A stretch of DNA of 64,000 nt, taken from Hysterangium stoloniferum. Lineage: Eukaryota; Basidiomycota; Agaricomycetes; Hysterangiales; Hysterangiaceae. Under the pieces are notes generated by a model, which was not told the origin of the DNA, made no database searches, and saw nothing but the letters and a program-made list of their open reading frames with translations. This document shows positions 1 to 11,929 of this stretch, piece after piece. Each line of letters begins with the position of its first letter. The first letter of the stretch is position 1. The stretch covers positions 186,001 through 250,000 of the forward strand of contig WHVD01000025.1 in NCBI GenBank assembly GCA_015178975.1, given 5' to 3'. A program made the translations under genes and the position numbers.

Positions 1-353
1 GTCAGATTCCGACACCCTGGGAGGACTTCCCACTCCTACCCCACCATCACTACACCCCTGAACACCCCTCATTGCCTGCATTACAGATGCCTCTGCTGAT
101 CGCATTCGCGCCATCATTCGAACATGCCAAAAGGCCTACGGTCATTGGGTCTCTTCAATCCAGAAGCTGGACAGGTTGACATCCGCCAACGACATTTTGA
201 AGTGGGAAGACATTGCCCTTTCCTTTCATGCCAAGCGTCTCGCCTGGGGAAACGCTATCCTGCACCTCAGAGGTTCTTTGCAGGATGCATGGGGAGGAGT
301 TCCAAGCGTCCTTCAACACCTTCTTTGACATAGCTCTTCGACCTGGGGGGCAC
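1..353 (+). mobile_element. 3' end of gag-like element 'X', first copy
   Basis: The last part of an unrecognised repeat protein, containing the string CQKAYGHWVSSIQKLD and ending QDAWGGVPSVLQHLL just before the LTR. The same protein end, in the opposite orientation, lies at 42594-42854 and also abuts an LTR-A at the same base. A possible intron 3' end (attacag) precedes the conserved part, and that position is equivalent in the two copies. X is therefore a repeated element and not a host gene. The family is unknown; a fuller copy at 42594-44141 has a proline-rich, gag-like N-terminal region. It is a fragment cut by the window edge. Confidence 0.55.
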
Positions 354-996
354 TGTGAGAGGTACGGCAAAATATACTCCGGAAATATAGTCTGGACGAG
401 CTCATACTATATTTCCATTATTATTTCTACTTTCTCTCTATTTTATTATATGCATATAATTAGTTCGACGACCTATGCATTCGGTACATCAACTCTTGTG
501 GGCACATATGTGCCAGACTTATGTATTCTAGCGCCGATAGTTAGAACTCAGACACTTTTTACCCCACAACCACGACTTACCCAGACACCCAGTTAGTGTC
601 CTGTACAGTAAGTTGTGATTGGGGTATCAGCTTGACCATCACAGACAGGCTTTAACTATCTGCACAATCAGAGTTTCAAACTATATTAGTCGAAACTCAA
701 ACCAGTATCTCAATCCGCGCGGACTACATCTGTGCTACTTTGTTATTTGACTCTCTCGTTATTCTCTTCAACACTCGAGCAGTCATTCAGAATCGTACTT
801 TACAGTCAATTCTCCTTTATTCGTTTTAGCTCTCTATTCTACTTTAGATAGCTAATTCACTCGACCATATTGAACTAAACAGTCAATACGTGTTTGGTCT
901 GTATTAGACTTAGATAGTTAATATATCGTTGTGTCATACCTAAACGGTCGATATTCTTCATATATAGAATGGTTAGAACTTCCACCACTCTTCACA
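354..996 (+). repeat. LTR, family A (643 bp)
   Basis: Starts TGTGAGAGGTACGG and ends CCACCACTCTTCACA, with TG...CA termini. Homologous full or partial copies lie at 41280-42593, 44142-50644, 53524-54156, 53479-54559 and 62586-62756. The flanking 5-mers (ggcac and gaggg) do not match, so this is not a simple solo LTR. Its left junction with element X is the same as in the copy at 42593/42594, which suggests it is the 3' LTR of X or the product of recombination between copies. Confidence 0.85.
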
Positions 997-2599
997 GAGG
1001 GAGCTCATGCTGGGAGACACAACATAGAAAGTGACCATCTGAGATGTTCCACATGGGAACCAGATAGATAAGTTGCAAGCTTGGGTGATAACCAAATTGT
1101 TTGTACCATTGAAAGGTTGGAGTCTGATTAGGTGTATTGAATAGGTTGACAACAAGTTTTTTCAAGTGAATTCAATACCTACAAAACAATGGGTCAAGCC
1201 AGAGTCTAGAAGTGCCCCAAGAACAGAGTTTGGGATCATATCAGAAGTAAGCTTTACCAATAATGATTGTCAGAGTTTAAAAGACTGGATGTGTTAAGAT
1301 GGGTAAACTCATGGATGCATGGAGAGGTAATGCAACCCTCAGCCCATGTGGAGTCCAAAGGGTTGCTTACTCTTTTTTTGGATTGGAAGCTGGTTTGTCC
1401 TTCAATAGGTATTCTGTGGAGGAAGTATTGGCTGCATGACCCTTGGCTGAGTTCACTTTTGCTATCAGGCATTCTGGGACACAATGACCAGGTTTTCCAC
1501 ATGAAAGACAGAGGTTGTTGTCCATATAACCCTGTCTTTCCTGTGGGGTCAATTGCCATTGGGTCTGAGTTTCCCTGTAATGTCAGGCTTTCCAGTGGAT
1601 TTACCAGTTTTCTGACCTTTGCCAGAGTTGTTGTTGTTCAAAGACTTTTGGCTGTTCTTCCAATCAGATTGCGTGGAGTTTGAATTGCTGGTAGATAGGT
1701 TGTTGTTGGTTTTGTTTTCCATGAACTTGTTAGATTTGTCCACAGGTGTCTCACAGGCAACTTCCACTTGATGTTCCCAATAGTGTGTATCTGCATTTGA
1801 GCTTTGAGACACATCTGGGTGAGTGTCTTTGGTTTGCTATCCTCACCTTTTGAGACTTCATCCTTGAGGTGGGATGGCAAGCCAGAGTAAAATTGATGGC
1901 AGAGTGTGGAATTGCCCCATTGACAATGTGCTGCAAGATTATTGAATTGGACAATATAGTCTGTGATGGGCTGGTTGTCCTTCATGTGAAGATTGATGAG
2001 GTTATTCCTGGCTTCTCTGGTTGGATCATATGGGCCAAAATTCATTTCCAATTCTTCAAAAAACACATTCCAATCATCAAGCCAGATTGGCTCATCCTTG
2101 GTAAGTCCACTAAAAGCCAATTCAAACCTTTTCAATGCAGATCCTGAGAGATAAGAGAGTGTGTAGTTGAATTTTCTGGAGTCCATGGAGAATGCAGCAG
2201 GTCAATCACAGAAGTTAAAGTGACACTGTATGAGGAAGGTAGACAGTTTGTTGGGACTGGAACCTGTGAAGGGTTCCAGAGCATTGCCTTTTGACTGCAG
2301 AGGTTCCTATTCCTTCTTCTTACATTCTTCAAGTAGGTGAGTCATAAATTTATCTATAGTCCCTGCTAAAACTTCAGAAGTGGGGTCCTTGATATGTGGT
2401 TGTTCTGTAGTTGGGAGGTATTTCACCTTTGCCCTTGTTGGGGGCTGCAGCTCAGAGCCATCCATGTTCTCCCATACTTGTTTTTAAGTGGGTGTCTGGG
2501 TTGTTGTTTCTGGATGTCTAGCTGGTATATAAAATGAGTGGTGACCAGAGTGTTGGAGGCTCTGGTTGTTCAGATGGTTTCTTTCTTGGAGGCATGGTC
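997..2599 (-). mobile_element. Ty3/gypsy-type gag region, broken fragment
   Basis: The minus strand codes for a retrotransposon capsid/gag protein. The start MPPRKKPSEQPEPP lies near 2594, the capsid region is at about 1640-2190 (with the string LDDWNVFFEELEMNFGP), and a CCHC zinc knuckle (CLSCGKPGHCVPEC) is near 1480-1520. The LTR at 2632-3079 lies directly upstream, so together they form the 5' half of a family C element. Protease, reverse transcriptase and integrase are absent, and the fragment is cut on its 3' side next to the LTR-A. It is a broken fossil with a few breaks. Confidence 0.8.
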
Positions 2600-2631
2600 G
2601 AGACAATCTGCAAGATTTGATCAGAAAATAC

Positions 2632-3079
2632 TGTTAAGCATGGGGCTCATGGGTGGGTCTCCAGGGGAACCATGAAATTTCTGCAAAAGGACTTGGCGTC
2701 AGCTTATATGCTGTGCCCTTGCAAGATTGGGTTGTCCAACCTCAGACAGGAGTGGATGGGAAACCGGTGGGTTCCAATAATACAGTACACTGAGGCAGAT
2801 ACTAAGTTGAAGCTAAGTTGATTTTCTGATCTGATTGTAAGTATAGGTAGTAGCTAGACTATATAGACAAGTATATTATTGTACCACATATCCAGAGATA
2901 CAAAAAGACATAACAAGCATACAATAAGACAATAAACTAGATGTCAAATGGGCAAAGACAGATTGGAAACAAGGGGTCTGAAATGTCCAGGTGGAGTCTG
3001 GTGGCTAGTTCATGCAATATAGAGAGTCAGATATCTATAGTGTGGGTTCTGGGTCCCAGCAGGTTTCCCGGTCCTAACA
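2632..3079 (-). repeat. LTR, family C type (5' LTR of the adjacent gag fragment)
   Basis: Bounded by TGTTA and TAACA. The inner string ggacttggcgtcagctta matches the LTR-C copies at 18826-19771 and, inverted, 55245-56189. The gag start codon lies about 40 bp beyond its 3' end on the minus strand, which sets the orientation. It is shorter than the other LTR-C copies (448 against about 945 bp), mainly through a missing middle part. No flanking duplication is expected because the partner LTR is lost. Confidence 0.7.
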
Positions 3080-3687
3080 GATGAAATGATTCCCCAGAGA
3101 GGGGTATCTCTCATACTCAATGACCTTAGTGATCAGCTCCCTATAGGTCATGCCAGTGTTGGACTATCCATTTTATTGGACAAGGGTGGTCTTATCATGG
3201 TTTGATTATATATCCTCCCTCATTCGAAGCAAACAGCTGGTTGAGCTCCTATAAGATTATTGGCTGTATAAGGCAACCTCCCCCAGGGCAGCCTTGACGT
3301 GACACCCGATGGTGGGGACCGCCAACCATTTCGGACCCTGTCACCCCGATCGTCCGTGCACGGAATACATATGAGCGATGGATGGGTTTTTTTTCTTCAT
3401 GCTTACCTTGATGGCGCGGATGCCTTCATGTCTTCGTGGGTCCTGGAACCTGGCCACAGCACGGCGACACATTGTCCTCAATTAGTAGTGCATGGGGCTT
3501 GTATATAGCAAAATGTTGCATGCACCGTCTAAATATTTTCCTGTCCTGGTTCACTCCTCAAAGTGGCCAGGCTCACTGTTTTTGGCACTTTTGTGATCCT
3601 GACTAACCCTATTCTGTATACTCATTTTCCCGTTATTAGCGTATATATCTCACAAACATATATATGCTATTGTCTTGAATACATGAA
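3080..3687. other. Non-coding stretch, no gene seen
   Basis: No ORF with recognisable domains. Short open frames (for example 3299-3508) show no family character. Nothing repeated elsewhere in the window was noticed here. Confidence 0.5.
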
Positions 3688-6600
3688 TATAGGACGAGGT
3701 TTTTTTTTAGTACAGTGGGTGCAAAGTTATGAATTCGGTTGACAGAGAGACAGCATAAGGCTTACAATAGATTACACGAGTGTCACTCCTCTCTAATGGT
3801 GCTCACTATCACACTGATACCTGGATTTTGATTAAATCCTGGTAAGGGAAATCTTGCTACGCGGGCCACAAGCTTGTGTTGAATTTGGACCTATACTGCC
3901 TTGAAATGTATTCGTGTCGTTGTCCCATTTTGTAACTGGGTTCATATTTTCAATGTTGGATCGATGTTCTTTAAGTACGTGGTTTGTACTATGGGGGATT
4001 TACAGCACTACACAGGGAAACGGCTAACAAACAGATAAACAGAAACATTGATAGAACAGTGTCATTCGCAAAAGGGAACAGCAACTTGATGAATATCCTC
4101 TCCCGCACCTATTTTTATTTAGGTTCATCTTTCAATTTGATTGATGTTCTCAATACGTGTTGGACTTACTAAATATCCTCTGCTGCCCGCTGTAGCATCT
4201 CCAAAGAAGAGGGGGATCGACTCCGGATGCTACAACGGTAATCCGGCGGGCCGCTGCAAAGGTGAGATTAGAGTGGACAAGCACCAGAGATGACGCCCAT
4301 AGAATTATACCTGATAATCTCACTTGTGTATAGCACGGATTTTTCCACCGGTCGACCGTTTGGATAAGTAGCATTGCTGATATTACACGTTGCAAGAGCG
4401 GTGGCTATTGCTAAGAACATGGATGACTCCGCAAATTGCATGCCGGGACAAGCCCTTTCGAACACGATGAGCAATATACGTCGGCCCAAGGGAAAGGCAG
4501 GCAGACGCACCGTCGGCCATATCCAAACGCAGAACTCACGATTTTCACCGCTTTATCGTTCCCGACGTAGCGGCTGGGATCAAACTCTTCTGGATCAGGG
4601 AACACCTCGGGATTGTGTAGGACGGCCCTGAAGGAAATTTCAGTGTGATGCTTTCAAGCTAGAGCTCATTGATTACCAGGTGTTAGCCACAACGATTGTA
4701 TCTTTGGGGACGAGATATCCCTTATATTCGTCATCTCGCATGACTCGATGAGGTAGAGCTTCATGTAGTTCAATGAGATAAAAGCTGCAGGGAGAACTTT
4801 GGACTGACCTAGGTTTCCAAGCGGTCTCCATCTTAAAATCTCTCTCATAATATTTACAACGAATGGTAATGACGGCCTGTCAGAGATGTCTGGTAGCCGT
4901 TTTCCCTTTAGCAGTTGGTCGATTTCGTCTTGTCCCTTCTGTTGAATATCCGGGAAGAGGGCCATGGCGAGGAAAAATGATGAAACCATAAGAACAGTCT
5001 GTGGGATAAAGTTTAGGTTATGACGCCCTTTGGGTGTTGAAGAAAATACCGTGTGTACGCCGGCTTATGTGATGTCATAAAATATTAGGAACGACACCAT
5101 TTGTTGAATGAGGAAAACTTGCCTGCAAACAGGGAACCTGTGGCCCATGACAGAATTTCCTCGTCATCCTCCGTCATCGTCTGCCCCATGTCCGCTAGAA
5201 GTGAAGTTGATATATTCGGCCTTGTCAACATGGGATCGTCCTAAAATTGTGAAGCGAATGCCTCTGAATATAGTGATACAACTGTCACCCACTTGATGTT
5301 CTTTGTTCCATAAATACGGCGCGCTTTTCATCTCATTAAGCACGTCGCGCCCTTCCTTCGCAACCTTTTGAAACGTTGCCCCAGGTATCCAGGAAGGAAC
5401 GTAACGCACTGTAGATGTGTGAAGATGAGCGACGACGAATACCAATTTAAATCTCAAGATCCATATGAACGTACACCACGGCAAGAAATCAATTGCCCAA
5501 GCTCCCGGCTGAGCGACCTTCGTAAAGGTCAGCATGGTTTGTTCAGCAGCATGAAGGAATGGATCTCGGCTGGTGCGCAGTGCTTTGTATCCATACGTGG
5601 TTTGCATAATTATGGAACCGGCAAATCTGTCATTTTTCATTGGGGTAAGCTAATATTTAATGGTTTATGTACCATCTCACAGTCTGATCGATTCTACGAG
5701 ATCAACCGGTTTAGTCAAGACATCGTGTATGAGTGCCCGACCCTCCTTCTCTTGGGTCGACCAATATTTAACGAGGGCATTGCCGACAAGCTCTTTCTTA
5801 AGCACTTGTCGTTTCTTGCGGAACTGGTCGCTGTATCGAGAAAATCCGATGAGACGATTGAACTGTATGCTGATCGTAAGATATGTGAGTGTTGCACCTG
5901 AGTCTAGTCGAGACAATACCAAGACCTACAGGTCTACCATATGCTATTCGACATATAAAAGCATTACTTGGGAATAGGGTAGTTGCTTGAAGGACGTACA
6001 AGTGTCGGTCTATCAGAATAGATCGAAGATCGTCTCTCTAGAAGATCAATCGCAGCCTCATACGAGTTCAGAACTAGGATCGATTGGCCCAGCACAGTTA
6101 CATGAACCAAGTCGCCTGTAAGCACAAAGGTCATTCAGCTTGCCCCCGCAAGGCAAACTGAGTCACATATAGGAGCGTACCATATATTTTCGCCCATTCT
6201 GCGTATGTTAACCATGGGTAATCAGTGTATTTCGGAAATTCCAGTACATTGCCAATTATTGGGTATCCCTTTGGACCAGGGGGCGTGTTCATGCGCCCTC
6301 GCGACGTGAGTAGATAGGCGAACACACCAAGTGCGACGAAAATAATAAACACATCCAAGGCATATCTCGGGGGGAGGTATTGGGCCATGTTTGCGAGGTT
6401 GGTACCAAACCTGAATTATGATCAATGTCGACGCCCCATGACATTACCCCCTAACACCCTCCAACCAGTTCGAAGCTATGGTGGGAACACGACTTGCGAA
6501 ATATCATTGATCTAAACAGAAAATAATATACAAAGGCACTACTCACCAAGGCTATACCCTCTCAACTTACCTCGAAACCACAAATGCTAACTCAAAACTT

Positions 6601-7535
6601 AAAGTTAACCGGTAGACCCCACGCCACAAACCATAAACTCTAAAACGCAATGTAGGCGCTTGCTCGGGACTATCGCATAGAGTTGAAGTTGGGGAACCTC
6701 CGTGACTCCGAGCTTTTCTCAGGACTTCATGCACTATACCTAAAGGGATTGCGGAATTCGGTTACTCTCAACACTGCGTGGGGATATCTCCAAAGGTGGA
6801 GTACGTTGAGTATAAAGCTCCTTCAAGACTCGTATATCAGGTGTGCATACAGAGTGAATTGGGGACGCAAAGAGGCTTATGCTCTATGCAAAATCTGTCA
6901 TAGGCCATTGGTGGTGGCGTTCGACGGGCTTTCCCGTGAGGAACATTGTTAATTCTGCCTCATCGCACCTTACAATCAAGCTCGACGGTGCTCAGCCCCA
7001 CCAAAGCTTCGAAAACCTGGGAGATTACTGACATCGCTTCGCATTTACTTAAGCAAACGACAAAAATATAACACGGGCATGAGTGTTGAAGACGAGCCCA
7101 TTTCGCAATGAAGTTGACTCCGATGGGGACAAACCTCAAGAACTCGTAGTGTATCCTTCAAAACCATCTTTAGCAATCGTAAAGGGAAGTTGACTAACTG
7201 TGAACGCGGCATCGGTATTTGGACAAGACGGCGGTATGATTTGTCTCGCTCATTACATGATTTATGAAAGGGAATGAAGTATGCTCAGCGGTACTGGGAA
7301 TCGTGAGTCAATTGAATGACATTTCAGGCGGGCCCAGCTATATAGCAAAGATGTGCATGAAATGATGTCTTTCTAGCCACAAATCGGGCGCACGACGGAC
7401 ATCTTTGACTCCCCCGGTACGCTTGAGGTCGAAGACGCGATTGCCAATATGCGCATCGTCTTCGTGCAACTATAAAACATAGTCAAGAAGCAGTGCTGTA
7501 TGTAATGGTTTACTTAAAGGAATTCACTTTGTTCT
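3688..7535. repeat. Segmental duplication, copy A (carries a P450 gene)
   Basis: Matches 22005-26305 in the same orientation at high identity, around 95% or more by eye over the P450. The match begins in the sequence tagtacagt...gggtgcaaagttatgaa and ends after tggtttacttaaagga. Copy A lacks a block of about 380 bp present in B (about 22138-22520) and a second of about 90 bp (near 25205-25300). The duplicated unit includes the P450, about 1.1 kb of its upstream DNA and about 0.5 kb beyond its stop. The copies lie about 18.5 kb apart. Confidence 0.9.
4169..6388 (-). CDS. Cytochrome P450 monooxygenase, copy A
   Basis: A heme-thiolate monooxygenase, ER-anchored by an N-terminal membrane helix (residues about 9-28) followed by the proline hinge PPGPKGYPIIGN. 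Minus-strand exons read by eye: 6181-6388, 6000-6115, about 5681-5869, 5475-5626, 5293-5408, 5123-5240, 4809-4998, 4677-4758, 4511-4627, 4311-4454 and 4169-4253. Introns are 50-66 bp where resolved. The K-helix is EILR, the PERF-like region is FDPSRY, and the heme loop FGYGRRACPG is rebuilt across the intron at 4455-4510. The C-terminus is GPPDYRCSIRSRS. The length is near 510 aa, normal for the class. Two spots are unresolved: the C-helix region (about 5870-5999) and a one-base phase conflict at a GC-AG-like junction (4999-5122) just before the I-helix. Both occur in copy B. The substrate is unknown; the nearby UbiA-like gene suggests a terpenoid. Confidence 0.85.
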
Positions 7536-8500
7536 GATACCTGGTAATGTGCAGTGTTCTCAATAAAGGTACGAACAGGGCGCAGCAGTGGTAGGGGAAA
7601 TGTCCGCCGCATGTGGGTGTCTGCAAAAACCAGAACAAGTCTTACTCAAACATATTCTAAACCTAGCGCACGATTACTGGCAGCTTCAACCTCTGAACTC
7701 TGAAAATAACCACCAGAAATATTATGGATCCATTTTATCCCGATGAGTTTTACCAAACGAACGACGTACAAAACGACCAGTAACGGTTTAGATGGTGTTC
7801 TAAGAAGTTGTTAAAAAAATGTGGAAGCCATTTGAGCACGGAGCTTTGTGAGAAATAAGCCTGAGTAGTGGTTGTGGTTGAACGGCCTAAACCCAAAAGA
7901 TCATCATCATCACCTGTTTGAGTGAATAATGATAAGGTAATGAACCGACAGTTAGGCTTCTCGTCATGACTCGGGGGTCTTACTATAAAATCGAATAATG
8001 GTTGTGATCAATGATTGATTCAAAATCAAAACAATTGGATCACAACTATGATTTGAGGGGCTTCTCAACGCAATAGATTAGCGGAGAGGTGCCCGTGCCA
8101 TTCAACCATTTTTCTGGTTAATATTGTATAGAATTTTTCGAGATAAGAATAGTATCAATCTAACATGCCAGAAACGCGCCGGGAGAGAGCCGCCCAACTG
8201 AGACGACCGCCGCCTTCGAGGAAGGTACGTTTACATCAAATATCAATAACATATCAGAGAATAAGAAGTTTTAATAGCCGTGTCTCAATAATATGGTTGG
8301 GGGCAACGAAACGATTTTTTCAGTGAAGCCTCTAACTTCGTCTGGTGACATACGTGATCGGCGAGCTGCGGCAGCGGTACTCTCTCCATGGGTGCCATGA
8401 GGGTGGCCCTTCTAGGTATTTAAAACACAAAATCCAACGAGTCGTCCCAATATCGCTTTGTATCATCGCCCGCATATAAGGCACCAATATCTCACCAGAA
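7536..8500. other. Intergenic region upstream of the UbiA-like gene
   Basis: No supported gene. A short open stretch beginning ATG at 8165 runs into a possible splice donor (gtacgt at about 8225) and could be a 5' exon, but no clear acceptor joins it to the frame at 8501. A TATA-like catataag lies at about 8473-8480. Confidence 0.4.
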
Positions 8501-9752
8501 ATGGATTGCACTAGCACTGGGAGGTTTGAAGTTGACCCCCATTACAATTCAGACGCCAAAGGTTTTGTCCATACAGCACCAGTAAGGGAATCATATTATG
8601 TTAATGTACTTCCCACTTTGTTGATTGGCATTTCAGGGGCATCTCCTCGGTATGGATTCCGGCAAGAACACCAGCAAGCGTAGTAGATCCAATGTGAAAG
8701 TTACTTCTGTATCTCACCCTTTCCTTTCCGCCGCCGGGAAATTGCTTTACCACACCCAGACGTTATACTTGTTTATTCGTTCAGACATTAAGACTATTAT
8801 CATCCCCGTCGTGAGAGGCTCACCCATCCCCCGCTATGACGATGGTTTTGACATCCATTCGTGTTTCCACAGACATCGTTCGCCATTTTCGGCACCCCAC
8901 ACGTCCGAGTGAAACATGGTTTAATGGGTATTTCATGGCTCATACTCCACCTTCTTCTTATAGATATCGATAATCAGTCGCTCTCCATGCAAGAGGACAT
9001 GATAAACAAACCTTGGAGACCTCTACCCTCCGGCCGCGTTAATCCCGGCACTGCCGAACTCATAGCACGCCTACTTTACCCAATATGCATGGTCATTTCG
9101 TGGCTTATGGGAAGCCTTAACCTCTTGTATTGCAGTGCATGCTTCTGTCTGCTCGTATATATTTACGATCACCTGAAACTCAACTCTTATTGGGTAACAA
9201 AAAATGTTGTCAATGGCTTGGGATACATGACTTTAGAGATGGGCACAAGTTTGATCGTCGGTAAGTTACGGATGCGGCGGTCTTGAAATAAAATATAACC
9301 CGGGGGTTCTATAGCAAATGGTACTATCAAATCATCCTTGCTCCCTGCGATACTCGTGTCGGGGAGCATCATCGCCACTACGGTACCAATTCAAGACCTC
9401 CAGGATGAGGCAGGGGATAGAGCTATAGGGCGCTACACAATGATCATGCAGTTCGGACACTTTGGGACCCGCCTTAGCATATCGCTTTGTCTCCTTATGT
9501 GGTCACTCTCAACACTAGTGCTATTCCAACCCCCGGGCTTGCTTTCAGCTTCATACACTACACTCGGGCTATACGTGGCATATCGTAATTTTTTATTGCG
9601 TACTGTATCAGAGGACGAGAAGACGTACCGCATATACAATGTCAGTCAGTTAAGCTTTCGCATATTCACATTGGTAAACTTTCTACCACCAGATATGGCT
9701 AGTGTGTTCATACACTATCCTACTTCTTCCAAATCGATTTACCCAGTCTTAG
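8501..9752 (+). CDS. UbiA-family prenyltransferase / terpene-cyclase-like membrane protein
   Basis: Five exons join in one frame: 8501-8581, 8637-8810, 8873-9260, 9315-9640 and 9693-9752, giving 342 aa. All four introns are GT-AG and 52-62 bp. The product is a multi-span membrane protein. Its first acidic motif is NQSLSMQEDMINKPWRPLPSG, matching the N(D/Q)xx..EDxxNKPWRP pattern of fungal UbiA-like enzymes. The second is QDLQDEAGDRAIGR, a DxxDxxGD motif. These bind Mg2+ and a prenyl diphosphate. UbiA members transfer prenyl groups, and some fungal relatives (for example the fumagillin cyclase Fma-TC) cyclise farnesyl diphosphate. Which activity applies here cannot be read from sequence. The last intron (9641-9692) restores the typical YNxWL ending, YRIYNIWLVCSY. 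It lies about 2.1 kb from P450 copy A, divergently transcribed. Confidence 0.82.
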
Positions 9753-11929
9753 TCTCATAGTATTACTCGCGTTAAGACATTAACTTTATTATTATGGAAA
9801 CCCATGCACAATAACTTGAACTCGCTTCCATAAAGTTGGGTTACGGTGTTTAAGGGTTCTGGACATTCTTCGAGCTGCTATAAGTTGGTGTAACTCTAGG
9901 TAAGCTGTAAGAAGTGTAGATTGGATGTTGAAAGGATGTTGAAAGGATCTGATGGCATGCCAAGTTTTATTCCAAGTTCGCCAGGTAATGTCAAGGATAT
10001 ATAAGTAGCTGTAAACAAGGCTGTGACCCGTGGGGGGCAAGCCCCCACCATGCTACCACCCCACAACTTTATTCGGTCGCTTCGCGACCTGGTAGATCGA
10101 TAATAATGTCTTTAAATACTACAGCAGCAGTCTTATCTGTCTTGGAATAGCATTTTTAAATACTTGATCACATAACTTTCATATTACCTTCTGTGACCAT
10201 GTCATATTGAGGACTTCTGTACATTCCAGCTTCCTATTTATTCTCATTCAGAGACTTATTAAAAAGTGATTAAATTTTACATTATTCAGAATTATATACA
10301 TTATATACATTTATAAACTCACTGGACCTAAAAAACATAAGTCAATCTCCTTTTGGAACCTTGCTGAATACTTACTCATGGATCAATAATAACATTCTTA
10401 AACACTACATATTTGGCTTGGAATAGTATTTAGATTCTTCCTCAGTTTGTTTCTCTTGAAGTGTCAGGTTTTTTGTTCCACATTGGACTTCCAACTTCCC
10501 ATATGGCTGTGATTACCCTTCCCCCATGTCATATTGGGGATTTCTGCAGATTCTAGCTCCCCATTTATTCTTTTTCATACTCATACCCCACTTTCCTTCC
10601 ATTCCACTCATCTGTCTGTCATTGAATCTTTTAGGATAAATTATTATCTTGTATTCTACTAATCTCCAGTTCAAATATTGATTTAGAACCTTTCTGTTAA
10701 GAACCACATTGTTCAGGCCCCTGTATTTTCAAATTACAGTACATATGTATACTGTCCTCTGGTATTGTGATACCCAAGAACACATCACTTAATCATTTCC
10801 TTTTCCAGCCACTCTATCTCAGTTCTGTTTCCATTATTCCTTGCATCACTTCACCATATCATTTGCCACCTCAGAATATTTATCTTTTTTTCTGTTGTCT
10901 TGTATTCCTTTTCTTAATCTCCTGTTCTGTTTCCCAATTTCCTTTGTTCTGCTAATATCAAATCTCCACTTTCAGCTCTGTGCTTCCATTTACTTCAGTA
11001 TAAAACCCCATCATGTACACTACTATCTTTCAGTTTGAATATTGACTTAGAATACTCATTTAGAGCCCCCTCTCATGTTTAGAAGTGTATGCAATAATAC
11101 CTTCATTTACCTTTTAAGTATTGTTCATACTGCTTAATCCTTTTGCTAGTGTCTGGCCAGACTGAGACTTATGACCTTTTTTGACCTTAGCCTCTGGACC
11201 CTCATTTACAGCCAAGTGCCATAATCCATCCTGTAATATACTTTATTGCTTGTTTCAAAGTATCAGAGCATCTGACAGTTTTGTGTGAGGGCACAACACA
11301 TGTTAAAGCCAAGCTCCACTTGTTTTTAGAAATGGAGTTGCTGGTTAAGTATGTAATGACCTTTTGGTCTCCCATTTTCCCCTTTCCCATGTTGTCCCAC
11401 TATTAACACTTACATTTTGGTATAACCTTTTGTCATTCAGTTGTTTCATTCCATATTGCTCTTCTATGTATTCCTTCCACATGAGTCTTTTTATATGGTC
11501 ACATTACATTGATAGCCCCTGTATACTCTGGATCCCCATTTAGTTTGTATAGATATTCCATTGCCCTCTTCCCCATTCCACTCATCTCTTTGATATTGAG
11601 TTTTTTTAGTATAAATTATTGTTTTGTGAAGTATGTGTCTTCAGTGTGAATATTGACTTGTAATTTCCTTTATTGCCCTTCAAGCTCTCCTGGGATATTA
11701 TTTTGTATCACTATAAATCCTCTAAGTCATCGGCCTCTCAATGACTCCATACTTTGTAACTTAGTACTGTGTAACTCTGAGTATATGTAGCTGCCAGTAA
11801 CAAAGGAAAATCTTATATTTTGGTCTCTACATATTTAATCCCAGTCTTTGAACTAAGGAAGCACTTAAACTTTTTATTTTGATTTATTGTATTTTATTTT
11901 TATTTTTCCAATTTTCTTTTATTTTGAAA
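9753..11929. other. AT-rich region with diverged internal repeats, no gene
   Basis: Apart from the two hairpins, this 2.2 kb stretch has no convincing coding region. Several motifs recur in diverged form, such as cttggaatag, tgtcatattg(a/g)gga and ccccatttatt, around 10140-10270, 10400-10580 and 11430-11640. This hints at old tandem or dispersed copies a few hundred bases long. No transposon terminus was identified. Confidence 0.4.
10030..10089. other. Two adjacent GC-rich hairpins
   Basis: GTGGGGG/CCCCCAC (10030-10048, loop of 5) is followed after 26 bp by GGTCGC-TTC-GCGACC (10075-10089). Both are perfect inverted repeats in an otherwise AT-rich stretch. Their function is unknown. They could be a terminator-like structure downstream of the UbiA-like gene or part of a small mobile element. 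Confidence 0.45.

Noticed and set aside
354-996. LTR-A as a normal solo LTR
   Set aside because: The flanking five bases do not match, and its left border is shared with another copy. It is more likely a terminal LTR or a recombinant.
9753-11929. Mitochondrial DNA insert, suggested by AT-richness and GC hairpins
   Set aside because: No mitochondrial coding, tRNA or rRNA sequence was recognised.
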